Below, piece by piece: positions 19,828 to 29,941 of a stretch of 64,000 bases of DNA. The DNA is from Cytobacillus sp. FSL H8-0458. GTDB taxonomy: Bacteria > Bacillota > Bacilli > Bacillales > Cytobacillaceae. Where the stretch lies: assembly GCF_038002165.1 (NCBI RefSeq), contig NZ_JBBOBR010000001.1, forward strand, positions 2,418,001 to 2,482,000, read 5' to 3'. The stretch's first letter is position 1. Each line of letters opens with the position of its first letter. The position numbers and the translations under genes are program-made. Below the pieces are notes generated by a model that had not been told where the DNA came from, made no database searches, and saw nothing but the letters and a program-made list of their open reading frames with translations.

Positions 19828-21864
19828 TTATTTAATCAATGCATTGCAGTCCACTATGAGGGCAACCTGTCCATCTCCTAATATAGTTGCTCCGGAAATG
19901 GCAAACACGCTTGTTAAGTAGTTTCCAAGTGATTTTAAAACGACTTCCTGCTGCCCGATAAAGGAATCCACTACAAGCCCGGCCAGCTTTTCCCCTTTTC
20001 TGACGATGACAACGGAAATGAATTCATCTTCATGATTATCAGATGGCACCTCAAAGATTTCCTTCAATGAAAGGAGCGGAACAACCTTGCCTCTGAAATC
20101 AATCACCTTCTGATTATGTGCACTTAAGACGTCTTCTTTTCTGATAATAGCTGTTTCAATAATAGAAGAAAGGGGGATTGCATATTTTTCCTTCTCAATC
20201 TCAACGAGCATGACAGAAATAATGGATAAAGTTAGTGGCAGCTGTATGGAGAATATGGACCCCTGTCCAATTTTTGAATCAATTGAAACTGATCCTCCCA
20301 ATGACTCAATTGTATTCTTTACAACATCAAGCCCTACACCCCGTCCGGAAACATCTGAGATTTTATCCGCAGTTGAGAATCCTGAGGCAAAAATAAGTTC
20401 ATATGCCTGTTTGTCCGTTAGTGCTGAAGCCGTTTGCTCTGTAATGATGCCATTTTTTAATGCTTTCTTTATAACCTTATCTTTGTTTATGCCTGCGCCA
20501 TCATCCTCTATTTCAATGAAAACATGATTGCCGCTGTGATAAGCCTTTAGAATGACATTTCCTTCTTCACTTTTACCATTTGCTTTACGGACTTCCGGTG
20601 TTTCAACACCATGGTCTAATGCATTTCGGATTAAGTGAACAAGCGGATCGCCAATTTCATCGATAACCGTTCGGTCCAGTTCGGTATCTGCACCGACAAT
20701 TTCGAGATTAATCTTTTTGTTTAAATCTCTCGCTAATTGTCTGACCATTCTAGGGAAACGATTAAATACTGTTTCTATTGGGACCATGCGCATATTCAGA
20801 ATAATATTCTGCAGGTCTCCGGAGATTCTTGACATATGCTCAACCGTTTCATGAAGTTCCTGATTGTTTAATTCCTTGGATATTTGTTCAAGTCTGCCTC
20901 TGTCAATCACCAATTCTTCAAACAGGTTCATAAGGATATCCAGTCTCTCAATATTCACCCTAATGGTTTTGTTGCTGGCTTGCTTTGCTGCAGGCGCCTT
21001 ATTTTCCTCTTTTGGCATATTTGAAGCACGATCTGCCTTCTCCTCCACTTCAGGCTGCAGAGTACCTTCATCCTTCACTGTTTCCCGGGAGATGTAATCT
21101 CCCATAGAAACTTCGCGCACATCTATCCTATCCACTTCTGAGACCTTCAAAAGTTTCTGACGGATAACTTCGGGTGTTTCCTGGGTCACAATTGTTACAG
21201 AGAATTCCTGATCAAATTGTTCTTCTTCAAGCTGCTCAACAGAAGGAGTGGCTTTGATCACTTCCCCACTCTTCTCAAGAACCTCAAAGACCATGTAGAC
21301 TCTGGCTGCTTTCAGCAGACAATCAGCCCGCAAGGCTATTGATAATTCATAGGTCTCAAAGCCCTGCTCCTTCGATTGCTGAATCACGGTCCACTCGAAA
21401 TCATCATATGTACTCTTGACCAGTTCTTGCGGTTCAGCAATAGCTGCTGCCGTTTCGGCTCTGGCTTTTGAAAGTGCCGGGCTCTCCCCTTTTTCAATGA
21501 GCATCAGCTTTTCAACAGCTATGGAAACATCCCTTTTGCCGTCTCCGCCTTCTGCAATTGATTGGACCATTGCTTCAAGATCATCAACAGCCAGAAAAAC
21601 AACATCGAGAATTTCAGCATTTACCTTAATCTTCTGATTTCTGATTGCATCAAGAACATTTTCCATCTGATGAGTTAGATTTGCGAGATCTTCATAACCC
21701 ATGGTGGCCGACATGCCTTTCAGCGTATGAGCTGATCTGAATATCTCATTAACTATTTTTATATCATCAGGATTTTTCTCTAATTCAAGAAGCTGTTCAT
21801 TACACGACTGCAAATGCTCCTTGCTTTCTTCGATAAATACCTCTAAATATTGGTTCATCTCCAT
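19828..21864 (-). CDS. cheA: Chemotaxis histidine kinase CheA
   Basis: 678 residues. Hpt domain with phospho-accepting His46 (R-S-A-H-T-L-K-G), P2 CheY/CheB-binding region (~150-260), a linker (~265-305) with the dimerisation helices after it, the HATPase domain with H-L-I-R-N-A-L-D-H-G-V-E (N box), D-D-G-A-G-I and G-R-G-V-G-L-D-V, and a C-terminal CheW-like regulatory domain. Start ATG seven bases after GAGGGGG. Phosphorylates CheY and CheB. Confidence 0.98.
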   Translation of the reverse strand: MEMNQYLEVFIEESKEHLQSCNEQLLELEKNPDDIKIVNEIFRSAHTLKGMSATMGYEDLANLTHQMENVLDAIRNQKIKVNAEILDVVFLAVDDLEAMVQSIAEGGDGKRDVSIAVEKLMLIEKGESPALSKARAETAAAIAEPQELVKSTYDDFEWTVIQQSKEQGFETYELSIALRADCLLKAARVYMVFEVLEKSGEVIKATPSVEQLEEEQFDQEFSVTIVTQETPEVIRQKLLKVSEVDRIDVREVSMGDYISRETVKDEGTLQPEVEEKADRASNMPKEENKAPAAKQASNKTIRVNIERLDILMNLFEELVIDRGRLEQISKELNNQELHETVEHMSRISGDLQNIILNMRMVPIETVFNRFPRMVRQLARDLNKKINLEIVGADTELDRTVIDEIGDPLVHLIRNALDHGVETPEVRKANGKSEEGNVILKAYHSGNHVFIEIEDDGAGINKDKVIKKALKNGIITEQTASALTDKQAYELIFASGFSTADKISDVSGRGVGLDVVKNTIESLGGSVSIDSKIGQGSIFSIQLPLTLSIISVMLVEIEKEKYAIPLSSIIETAIIRKEDVLSAHNQKVIDFRGKVVPLLSLKEIFEVPSDNHEDEFISVVIVRKGEKLAGLVVDSFIGQQEVVLKSLGNYLTSVFAISGATILGDGQVALIVDCNALIK

Positions 21865-21882
21865 GTGCCTGCCCCCTCGGCT

Positions 21883-22980
21883 TTAAACAAATTTCAATAT
21901 GGATTCTGCTATATGTTCAATATTCTGCACATCATCTGCCAGCCCAGACTCTATCACTGCTCTTGGCATTCCAAATACAATTGATGATTCTTTTGATTCA
22001 GCAATGGCTTTTACTTCACCGCTTTTCTTCATTGCCTTCAGGCCATTTCTGCCATCTGCTCCCATTCCTGTCATTATGACAGCAATTTTTCTGATCCCGC
22101 TGATTTCACCTACAGATTCAAACATCACATCAACTGACGGTCTGTGCCCGTTCCTTGGCGGTGATTCATCCAGATGAATAACAAGATCCCTGCCTGATCT
22201 TGCTGCTGTAAGATGAAAGCCGCCAGGAGCAATATAGGCTGAACCGTTTTTAAGAATATCCCCTTCTTCGGCTTCCTTAACCGATAACGCCGATATTCCG
22301 TTTAGTCTGCTTGCCAGCGACTTCGTAAATCCGGCAGGCATATGCTGAACAATCAGAATTGGTGCGTTAAGGTTTCCTGGAAGGTCATTCAGCACTTTTT
22401 GAAGTGCCCGAGGTCCGCCTGTGGACGTTCCTATACAGATAAGCTGTTTGACATTCAAGCTCGATTCACCAGAAGAACGATTAAGCTGAATAGATTGACC
22501 TGGTTCTATTTTACTATAATTTTGATAAAATCCGGCAGATTTTTTTCCATTACCTGAAAAATTAACCAGTCCTTTTATATTCGCTTTGCTTGCCTGCACT
22601 ACTTTATCAGTTAATTCAGTTTTTATTTTATGCAGGTCCAGTGAGATCGGCCCAGATGGCTTCGCTATAAAATCTACTGCCCCATATTCCATGGCTGTAA
22701 AGGTATTTTCAGTACCTTCCTTCGTTGTGCTTGAAAGCATGACTACAGGAACCGGCATAGTTTTCATAATTATTTTGAGAGCTTTCAAGCCGTTTAGAAC
22801 CGGCATTTCAACATCCATGGTTACTGCATCAGGATTTAATTCTTTAATCTTCCTTAAGCCCTCTTCTCCGTTTCTGGCTGTCCCAATAACTTGAATTCTC
22901 TCATCTTCAGACATGAGATTCGCTATCAGTTTTCTCATAAAGGCTGAATCATCTACAACAAGCACTTTGACACTCTTCAT
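21883..22980 (-). CDS. cheB: Receptor methylesterase/glutaminase CheB
   Basis: 365 residues. N-terminal receiver with D10-D11 and phospho-acceptor D56 (T-M-D-V-E-M-P), linker (~125-165), and C-terminal methylesterase with the serine in G-T-S-T-G-G-P, the histidine in Q-H-M-P-A-G-F, and M-T-G-M-G-A-D-G-R-N-G. Removes receptor methyl groups for adaptation. Confidence 0.97.
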   Translation of the reverse strand: MKSVKVLVVDDSAFMRKLIANLMSEDERIQVIGTARNGEEGLRKIKELNPDAVTMDVEMPVLNGLKALKIIMKTMPVPVVMLSSTTKEGTENTFTAMEYGAVDFIAKPSGPISLDLHKIKTELTDKVVQASKANIKGLVNFSGNGKKSAGFYQNYSKIEPGQSIQLNRSSGESSLNVKQLICIGTSTGGPRALQKVLNDLPGNLNAPILIVQHMPAGFTKSLASRLNGISALSVKEAEEGDILKNGSAYIAPGGFHLTAARSGRDLVIHLDESPPRNGHRPSVDVMFESVGEISGIRKIAVIMTGMGADGRNGLKAMKKSGEVKAIAESKESSIVFGMPRAVIESGLADDVQNIEHIAESILKFV

Positions 22981-22986
22981 ACTGAT

Positions 22987-23859
22987 TCACCCCCTATTAA
23001 AAAGAAATTTTTTGAGCTTTGAAATAAATTGGGAAGTATGATATTCACCAGCATGCCCGACAGGCGTGCCGCCAACTTTCTCAGTCATACTCCGAATCGC
23101 TTTTGAAGCAGCTGAATTTTCCTGATAAATAATAAAAGGAATTTGCCTTTTAACAGCCTGCTGTATGCTTCGATCATCCGGAATAATTCCCAGGAGTTCA
23201 GCATCCCTCCCTAAAAATCTTGATGCAACAGCAGAAATCCTCTTATAAGTTTCCTGCCCTTCTCTTTCTCCTTCAGAACGGTTAATAACCAACTGAAAGG
23301 GTATCTTATCATCCATAAGATGTATATGCTTCATTACTGAGTATGCATCAGTGATAGACGTTGGTTCAGGTGTAGTAATGACCGCAATTTCCTGAACTGA
23401 GAGTATGAACTTTGCCGATTCTTCTGTAATGCCTGCACCCATATCGAAGATAATATAATCATAGTTTTGAATGAGCTGGGCCAGTTCTCCGGTAAATTTT
23501 GAAATTTGCTCATCATCGAGTTTCAGAATATGTGAAAGGCCTGTCCCGCCGCCAATATAATTCAGTCCATACGGTCCCTCTGAAATAATATTATTTAAGG
23601 GCACATCTTTTTCTAAAAAATCAGCAATTGAATAATTAGCTGATCTTCCCATAAGAATTTCAACATTCCCCATGCCGATATCCAAATCGAATAACAATAC
23701 TCTGTGGCCCGTTTTGCAAAGGGAAATAGAGAAATTCAATGAGAAATTAGATTTCCCTACTCCCCCTTTTCCGCTTACCACTGCTATTGTTTTATATTGA
23801 TGACTTCGGCTGTCTTCTTCTTTCAGCCTGGCTCTTAGCCTTTCTGCCTGATCGTTCAT
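22987..23859 (-). CDS. flhG: MinD-like ATPase FlhG (YlxH)
   Basis: 290 residues. MinD/ParA-family ATPase that controls flagellar number and position with FlhF. Deviant Walker A G-K-G-G-V-G-K-S (~res 30-37), the switch region F-D-L-D-I-G-M-G-N and Walker B I-I-F-D-M-G-A-G-I are present. The N-terminal stretch before the P-loop (D-Q-A-E-R-L-R-A-R-L) is the FlhF-activating segment type. ATG overlaps the flhF stop. Confidence 0.95.
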   Translation of the reverse strand: MNDQAERLRARLKEEDSRSHQYKTIAVVSGKGGVGKSNFSLNFSISLCKTGHRVLLFDLDIGMGNVEILMGRSANYSIADFLEKDVPLNNIISEGPYGLNYIGGGTGLSHILKLDDEQISKFTGELAQLIQNYDYIIFDMGAGITEESAKFILSVQEIAVITTPEPTSITDAYSVMKHIHLMDDKIPFQLVINRSEGEREGQETYKRISAVASRFLGRDAELLGIIPDDRSIQQAVKRQIPFIIYQENSAASKAIRSMTEKVGGTPVGHAGEYHTSQFISKLKKFLFNRG

Positions 23860-25004
23860 TTCTTATTCCCCATTAGTAGTTTTACAATAGCTTCCGGCCC
23901 TGCCATAAGGATATCATCAGGAACATCCTGGCCATTTGTAATATAAGCTGCGCCTTTTTTGTATTTATGAATGATGTTGTACATGGCACCGTAAGTTGAC
24001 GTTTCATCTGCCTTTGTGAAGATAAGTTTATCAATGTCGATAATTGAAAACTGATTATATATATCTTCCATATCCTTTTGTTTCGCGGTAAGCGAGAGCA
24101 CTAAAAAAGTTTCCATATCCTTCTCAAAATCAATCACATTCTTTAAATCTTCTACATACTGTCTGTTCCTGAAATTCCGTCCGGCTGTATCTATTAAAAC
24201 AAGGTCATATTCTTTCAGCCTCTCTGCTGCCTGTCTGAAGTCATCTATTGTATAGCAAACTTCTAAAGGTATATCCAGGATGCCTGCGTAAGTTTTTAAT
24301 TGATCAATCGCCGCTATCCTGTAGGTGTCGGCTGTGATAAATGCAGCCTTTTTTTTATGTTTAATCACACACTCTGCTGCCATCTTCGCCAAGGTAGTTG
24401 TTTTCCCTACTCCAGTAGGACCTGCTACATTAATATATTTTTTGGTAAAAGAAATCCCGCTGAATGGAATATCCTCAATTTGCTTTATAATTTCTTCATG
24501 CAGCCAGGCTTCTATTTCAGCAACTTTAGCTTTGGAACCGCCCAGGTACCATTTTTCCAGCAATACTTGGAGCACCTGATCCTGAATAGAATTGTCAATT
24601 TCCTGTTCATTAAGAACATGCATGACTTTTCTTATCGCTTCAGGATAAACAGTACTTATCTGCTGTCCACCGGCCAATGAGGACATCATTTGTTTCAGGA
24701 TGCTTATCTCTTTAATCAGCTCATCGGATGTACTCGATTCGGGAAAGTGAGACTCTTCACTGTTTCCCTTGAAATGATTTAAAGCACCAGGAATTGCTGC
24801 AGGCTTAACAGCGGGTTTTTGCTCTATTTCCTGATTTGAATCCGCTGCTGCCATCACTTCTATATTTCTCTTTTTAAAAAAGCCTAAAATCCCGCCGGTA
24901 TATACTACTCGTGAATTTAAAATTACGGCATCCTTACCCAGTTCCGCGCGTATCTGTTTCATCGCATCAGGCATGGACGCTGCCATGAACTTTTTTACCT
25001 TCAA
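23856..25004 (-). CDS. flhF: Signal-recognition-like GTPase FlhF
   Basis: 382 residues. SRP-type GTPase that places flagella. The N-terminal basic B domain (M-K-V-K-K-F-M-A-A-S-M-P-D-A-M) is followed by a low-complexity linker, N domain, and G domain with [14 protein letters not shown] (G1), the D-T-Y-R-I-A-A insertion and D-T-A-G-R (G3), and F-T-K-A-D-E-T (G4). Overlaps flhA and flhG by 4 bp each. Confidence 0.96.
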   Translation of the reverse strand: MKVKKFMAASMPDAMKQIRAELGKDAVILNSRVVYTGGILGFFKKRNIEVMAAADSNQEIEQKPAVKPAAIPGALNHFKGNSEESHFPESSTSDELIKEISILKQMMSSLAGGQQISTVYPEAIRKVMHVLNEQEIDNSIQDQVLQVLLEKWYLGGSKAKVAEIEAWLHEEIIKQIEDIPFSGISFTKKYINVAGPTGVGKTTTLAKMAAECVIKHKKKAAFITADTYRIAAIDQLKTYAGILDIPLEVCYTIDDFRQAAERLKEYDLVLIDTAGRNFRNRQYVEDLKNVIDFEKDMETFLVLSLTAKQKDMEDIYNQFSIIDIDKLIFTKADETSTYGAMYNIIHKYKKGAAYITNGQDVPDDILMAGPEAIVKLLMGNKK

Positions 25005-27037
25005 TCTATATTCACCACCCCGACACTTTGAACTTCCGCATTTGCTTCCAGCTCGTTATAGGAAAGGATCGGTATCTGCGGGAAATACCTCTCTGTTAAT
25101 TGCCTGACATACATTCTGACTGCTGGAGAACAAAGGACAATTGGTGTCTGCTCCATCAATGAAAGCTGTTCAACCTGGGAAGCAATCGATTCAAGAATAT
25201 TCTGCGATACTGTTGGGTCCATGGATAAATAATTGCCATGTTCTGTCTGCTGAACACCTTCTGCAACCATTTTCTCGACTCTCCCTGATAGGGTAACGAC
25301 TTTTATAGAGTCACCCTGCTGTGAAAACTGGTTCGTAATTTGTCTGGCCAAAGCCTGACGGGCATATTCTGTAAGCAAATCTGTATCACTTGTAGATTTG
25401 GCATAATCGGCAAGCGTTTCAAAAATAACCGGCAAATTCCGGATCGAAACATTTTCCCTCAATAATTTTGCAAGCACCTTTTGAACTTCACCAACTGACA
25501 ATGGATTTGGTGTAACTTCTTCTACAAGGATAGGGTAGCTTTCCTTTACATGATCAATCAGCTGTTTTGTTTCCTGGCGTCCTAATAACTCATGGGCATT
25601 GCTTTTTATAACTTCTGTAATATGAGTAGAAACAACTGATGGCGGGTCAACGACTGTATAGCCGAAAATTTCTGCCTGCTCCTTCATTTCTTCTGTTATC
25701 CATTTTGCAGGCAGGCCGAAGGAAGGCTCAATCGTATCAATTCCTTCGATGCTGTCATCATCAATACCGGGACTCATTGCCAAATAATGATCAAGCAGAA
25801 GCTCTCCGCGGGCCATTTCATTTCCTTTTATCTTCAACCTGTATTCATTCGGCTGCAGCTGAATGTTATCACGAATTCTAACTACCGGAATGACTAGGCC
25901 CAATTCAATCGCCAGCTGTCTTCTTATCATTACAATCCTGTCCAAAAGGTCCCCGCCCTGATTCGTATCGGCAAGAGGTATTAACCCATAGCCAAACTCG
26001 AATTCAATCGGATCTACATTTAATAGGTTAACCACGCTTTCAGGACTCTTCATTTCATCTGTTTCAATTTCTTCTTCCATCTCAAGCAGTTGCTCTTTAT
26101 CCGGCTGTGGAGTCTTAGCTATCGTATATCCGCCAAAAATCATCAAGCCGCCAATCGGCAGTGTTAAAACGAGCCCTATTGGTGTCAATAACCCCAGCAG
26201 AATGATAGTTCCGCCAGTAACATACAACATTTTCGGGTAAGCAAACAGCTGGGAAGTAATGTCTTTTCCAATATTCCCATCTGATGCTGCCCGTGTTACT
26301 ACAATACCCGTTGCAGTGGAGATTAACAGTGCCGGAATCTGACTGACAATTCCGTCCCCGACGGTCAGCGTCGAATATTTCATAGCAGCCTCTCCAAACG
26401 GCAGCCCCAGCTGCATCATCCCAATGACAATACCAAATAATAGATTGATAAGAGTGATAATGATTCCCGCTATGGCGTCACCTTTTACAAATTTACTCGC
26501 ACCATCCATTGAACCGTAGAAATCAGATTCACGGCTGATTTTTTCACGGCGTTCACGGGCTTCATGCTCAGAGATCATTCCTGCATTCAAGTCTGCATCG
26601 ATGCTCATCTGTTTACCCGGCATTGCGTCAAGTGTAAAACGCGCCGCCACTTCGGAAACTCTCTCAGAACCTTTGGTAATGACGATAAATTGAATAATAA
26701 TGAGGATTAAGAATACAACGAGTCCGACTATGACATTACCTCCGGTTACGAATGAACCAAATGTTTCAACGACCTTTCCTGCTTCCCCTTCCGATAAAAT
26801 GGATCTGGTTGTAGAAACATTCAATCCCAGCCTGAATAATGTCATTAACAATATTAAGGAAGGAAAAATGGAAAATTCGAGCGCTTCCTTCATATTCATG
26901 GCCGTCAGCAAAACCATTAGTGCAAGCGCAATATTAATTATTATTAGTACACTTAAAAGCCAAGGCGGAAAAGGAATAATAAGCATGGCTACTATTAGAA
27001 TTACACTCATCAATACTGATAAGTCTCTTACTTGCAT
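25001..27037 (-). CDS. flhA: Flagellar export gate protein FlhA
   Basis: 678 residues. Largest part of the flagellar type III export gate. The N-terminal half has about eight membrane helices with the cytoplasmic FHIPEP loop (R-F-T-L-D-A-M-P-G-K-Q-M-S-I-D-A-D-L-N-A), and the C-terminal half is the nonameric cytoplasmic ring that docks chaperone-substrate complexes. AAGGAGAG lies upstream. The preceding flhB-flhA gap carries repeat copy D. Confidence 0.98.
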   Translation of the reverse strand: MQVRDLSVLMSVILIVAMLIIPFPPWLLSVLIIINIALALMVLLTAMNMKEALEFSIFPSLILLMTLFRLGLNVSTTRSILSEGEAGKVVETFGSFVTGGNVIVGLVVFLILIIIQFIVITKGSERVSEVAARFTLDAMPGKQMSIDADLNAGMISEHEARERREKISRESDFYGSMDGASKFVKGDAIAGIIITLINLLFGIVIGMMQLGLPFGEAAMKYSTLTVGDGIVSQIPALLISTATGIVVTRAASDGNIGKDITSQLFAYPKMLYVTGGTIILLGLLTPIGLVLTLPIGGLMIFGGYTIAKTPQPDKEQLLEMEEEIETDEMKSPESVVNLLNVDPIEFEFGYGLIPLADTNQGGDLLDRIVMIRRQLAIELGLVIPVVRIRDNIQLQPNEYRLKIKGNEMARGELLLDHYLAMSPGIDDDSIEGIDTIEPSFGLPAKWITEEMKEQAEIFGYTVVDPPSVVSTHITEVIKSNAHELLGRQETKQLIDHVKESYPILVEEVTPNPLSVGEVQKVLAKLLRENVSIRNLPVIFETLADYAKSTSDTDLLTEYARQALARQITNQFSQQGDSIKVVTLSGRVEKMVAEGVQQTEHGNYLSMDPTVSQNILESIASQVEQLSLMEQTPIVLCSPAVRMYVRQLTERYFPQIPILSYNELEANAEVQSVGVVNID

Positions 27038-27052
27038 TGAAACTCTCTCCTT

Positions 27053-27101
27053 ACAAAAGCGGAAACGCCTTGGCAGCCATTCAACAGCTTCCTAAGACCA
27101 G
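27053..27101 (+). repeat. Dispersed repeat family 1, degenerate left half (copy D)
   Basis: AAAAGCGGAAACGCCTTGGCAGCC followed by a CAACAGC...CTAAGACC stretch resembles the left arm of the long copy at 9406. It fills most of the flhB-flhA gap and stops just short of the flhA ribosome site. Confidence 0.5.
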
Positions 27102-27120
27102 CTATTTCATATTTCTATGG

Positions 27121-28206
27121 TTAAATTTTGTTTTTAGTTCTGTACACATAGGCTAAAATCTCTGCAACAGCTTTGAAAAATTCTTCAGGGATAGACTGTC
27201 CAATTTCTGCCTGACTATAAAGAGCCCTGGCAAGCGGCCTATTTTCAACAGCTATTACATCATGCTCCTTTGCGATTAATTTAATCTTTTGGGCAACAAA
27301 GTCCACACCTTTCGCCACTACAATGGGAGCATCACTTTTTGTTTCATCATAGCTCAGGGCTATGGCAAAATGTGTTGGGTTGGTGATAACCACATCCGCT
27401 TTAGGGACTTCCTGCATCATCCTTCTCATTGCCATTTCCCTCTGTCTTTGCTTAATCTTGGATTTAATTAACGGATCCCCTTCAATATTTTTGTGTTCAT
27501 CCTTAATGTCCTGTTTTGACATTCGGATGTTCTTTTCAAAATCGTATTTTTGATAGAGATAATCCAGGACGGATAAAAATAGCAGTGCCGCTGAAGCAAT
27601 TAAACCCATTTGAACGGTCAGGCTGGCAATTGTGGCCATCGCCGTTCCGACTGATTTTTGAGAAAGAATTAATATTTCATCTATCCTTAACCATAAAACC
27701 GAAAACGCAGCGACACCCACAAAAGCAATCTTGAGCATCGACTTAAGCAGCTCCACGATCGCCCTCATGGAAAAAATGCGCTTAAAACCTTTTATTGGAT
27801 CCAATTTCTCCAATTTAGGCTGTATTGCTTCTGTTGAAAAAAGAGTACCTACCTGCATGAAGTTTGCAGCTACACCCGCAAGCATAGCAATAAGCATGAT
27901 CGGACCTAAAAAAAGCACCAGCTCCCTTAAGACATCAAGAAAGATCACCTGAACATTCGCCTCTGTCAGCGGCATCATCATATAATCATTAAATGAATGA
28001 GTAAATATATAAAGGATGATATTCTTCAAATACGATCCGGCAAAAAGCAAAAATAGAAACACCGCTAAAAGGACGATGGCTGTATTTACATCCTGGCTTT
28101 TGGCTACTTGTCCTTTTTTTCTGGAATCCTGCCTCTTTTTCGGAGTGGCTTTTTCTGTTTTTTCTCCGGAAAACAGCTGGAGATCTAAAGAAAGCAATAA
28201 CTTCAT
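27121..28206 (-). CDS. flhB: Flagellar export switch protein FlhB
   Basis: 361 residues. N-terminal basic segment (E-K-T-E-K-A-T-P-K-K-R), four membrane helices, then the cytoplasmic domain with the self-cleaving N-P-T-H motif near residue 272. After cleavage FlhB switches export from hook to filament substrates on contact with FliK. The part after N-P-T-H (A-I-A-L-S-Y-D...I-P-E-E-F-F-K-A-V-A-E) closely resembles the free-standing YlqH at 55956-56252. Confidence 0.98.
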   Translation of the reverse strand: MKLLLSLDLQLFSGEKTEKATPKKRQDSRKKGQVAKSQDVNTAIVLLAVFLFLLFAGSYLKNIILYIFTHSFNDYMMMPLTEANVQVIFLDVLRELVLFLGPIMLIAMLAGVAANFMQVGTLFSTEAIQPKLEKLDPIKGFKRIFSMRAIVELLKSMLKIAFVGVAAFSVLWLRIDEILILSQKSVGTAMATIASLTVQMGLIASAALLFLSVLDYLYQKYDFEKNIRMSKQDIKDEHKNIEGDPLIKSKIKQRQREMAMRRMMQEVPKADVVITNPTHFAIALSYDETKSDAPIVVAKGVDFVAQKIKLIAKEHDVIAVENRPLARALYSQAEIGQSIPEEFFKAVAEILAYVYRTKNKI

Positions 28207-28207
28207 T

Positions 28208-28984
28208 CTATGAACCTCCCATAAGCTCCATAAGCCCTCTCATTGTCTGAAGCATCGTTTCAATTGCCAGGGAAAAAGCGTATATTAATACACTCATAAC
28301 AATGATCAGAACAATAAAACTGACGCCTATTTTTAAAGGAAGTCCGACAACGAAAACATTTAGCTGCGGAACAGTCCTGGCGACAATCCCTAACGCGACA
28401 TCTACTAGAAACAGACTGCCGACAACAGGGATGGACATCTGAAAGGCAATAACGAACATTGTATTCAAGGCTTTAATGACATATTCAGCCATATTTTTAT
28501 CCCCGAAAGAAATCCAGGCCTGATCAAGCGGGATAAAATTATAGCTGTAAAACACTCCATCAAGCATTAGATGGTGGCCATTAACGGTTAATAAAAAAAA
28601 GAGAGCGATCGTATACAAATACTGTCCCATTAATGGGCTCTGCGCTCCTGTCTGAGGATCAATCACATTCGCAATGGCAAAACCCATCTGAAAATCAATA
28701 AATCCTCCGGCAATTTGAATAGCTGAAAGGATCAAATAGGCAATAAATCCAACCATCAGCCCAACAAATGCTTCTTTTATGATTAAAAGAAAAAAAGTGC
28801 CGTCAATTTCAAGATCAGGTACATCCATGCCCAGGAACATAATCCAGGCCAAAAAGAAGCCAAGGCCAATTTTGTGTGATGCCGGTATGGATCTGTATGA
28901 AAAAAGGGGCATCATTAAAAAGAAAGATGTCACCCTTACAAAAATAAGTAAAAAAGCAGGAAAAGAAGGCAGAAAATCTAACAT
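28208..28984 (-). CDS. fliR: Flagellar export protein FliR
   Basis: 258 residues with about six membrane helices. Part of the FliPQR export pore. Family features: F-L-L-I-F-V-R-V-T-S-F-F at the start, the Q-I-A-G-G-F-I-D-F-Q-M-G-F-A segment, and L-P-L-K-I-G near the C-terminus. One base separates it from flhB. Confidence 0.96.
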   Translation of the reverse strand: MLDFLPSFPAFLLIFVRVTSFFLMMPLFSYRSIPASHKIGLGFFLAWIMFLGMDVPDLEIDGTFFLLIIKEAFVGLMVGFIAYLILSAIQIAGGFIDFQMGFAIANVIDPQTGAQSPLMGQYLYTIALFFLLTVNGHHLMLDGVFYSYNFIPLDQAWISFGDKNMAEYVIKALNTMFVIAFQMSIPVVGSLFLVDVALGIVARTVPQLNVFVVGLPLKIGVSFIVLIIVMSVLIYAFSLAIETMLQTMRGLMELMGGS

Positions 28985-28988
28985 GCCA

Positions 28989-29258
28989 TCAGCCTACAAA
29001 CCTGGTCAAATTAGAAAAAATCTCATTTGCGTACGAGAGCATATGGCTAAGCATCCAAGGTCCAAAGAAAACAACACCGACAAGGACCGCTACAATTTTA
29101 GGAATAAACGCCAGCGTCTGTTCCTGAATTTGAGTTGTAGCCTGAAAAATGCTGACAACCAAGCCGACTACTAGTGCCAGAATTAGCAAGGGACCGCAAA
29201 TCATCAATACGGTGATAATCCCTCTTTCTGCAATGGATATAACTGTTTCTGGAGTCAT
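28989..29258 (-). CDS. fliQ: Flagellar export protein FliQ
   Basis: 89 residues, two membrane helices around a Q-A-T-T-Q-I-Q-E-Q-T-L-A-F-I-P-K loop, the FliQ family signature. Forms the export pore with FliP and FliR. Confidence 0.97.
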   Translation of the reverse strand: MTPETVISIAERGIITVLMICGPLLILALVVGLVVSIFQATTQIQEQTLAFIPKIVAVLVGVVFFGPWMLSHMLSYANEIFSNLTRFVG

Positions 29259-29275
29259 TCTGAATGTTCACCTGC

Positions 29276-29941
29276 TTAAAAGCTTTGTAAAAGGGATTTA
29301 ACTACTAAGTACCATCCGTCCACCAGTACAAATAATAATATTTTGAACGGAAGCGAAATCATAACCGGAGGAAGCATCATCATACCCATGGACATCAATA
29401 CACTTGCAACAACCATGTCGATAACCAGAAATGGAATAAAAATCATAAAACCAATTTGAAAAGCTGTTTTAATTTCACTTATAGCAAAGGCCGGAACAAG
29501 ACTCGTAAGCGGGATATCTTCAATAGAAGCCGGTGCTTCAGCCCCGGAGTATTCAAGAAATAAAGCCAAATCTTTCTGCCTTGTGTGGGCACTCATAAAT
29601 TCTTTAAAAGGTATTGAAGCTTTTTCATATGCTTGTTCCAGATTTATTTCTTCATTGAATAAAGGTGTTAAAGCCTGTTCGTTCACTTCCTGCATGGTCG
29701 GAGCCATTATAAAGAATGTCAGGAACAGGGATAAGCCGATTAAAACCTGATTCGGCGGCATTTGCTGAGTAGCAAGCGCCGTTCTGACAAAGGAAAGAAC
29801 GATGACAATCCTTGTAAAACATGTCATTAATATTAGAATACTCGGTGCGAGAGAAAGTACCGTCAGCAATAAAAAAAGCTTCACAGATGTAGATACATTT
29901 TCAGGAGAGCTGCTATTAAAAAACTCCATGAATTCATTCAT
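29276..29941 (-). CDS. fliP: Flagellar export protein FliP
   Basis: 221 residues, same length as the B. subtilis protein. Four membrane helices; the signature R-I-V-I-V-L-S-F-V-R-T-A-L and P-P-N-Q-V-L-I-G-L-S-L-F-L follow the first helix, and the C-terminal half has F-L-V-I-D-M-V-V-A-S-V-L-M-S-M-G-M. Overlaps fliO by 8 bp. Confidence 0.97.
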   Translation of the reverse strand: MNEFMEFFNSSSPENVSTSVKLFLLLTVLSLAPSILILMTCFTRIVIVLSFVRTALATQQMPPNQVLIGLSLFLTFFIMAPTMQEVNEQALTPLFNEEINLEQAYEKASIPFKEFMSAHTRQKDLALFLEYSGAEAPASIEDIPLTSLVPAFAISEIKTAFQIGFMIFIPFLVIDMVVASVLMSMGMMMLPPVMISLPFKILLFVLVDGWYLVVKSLLQSF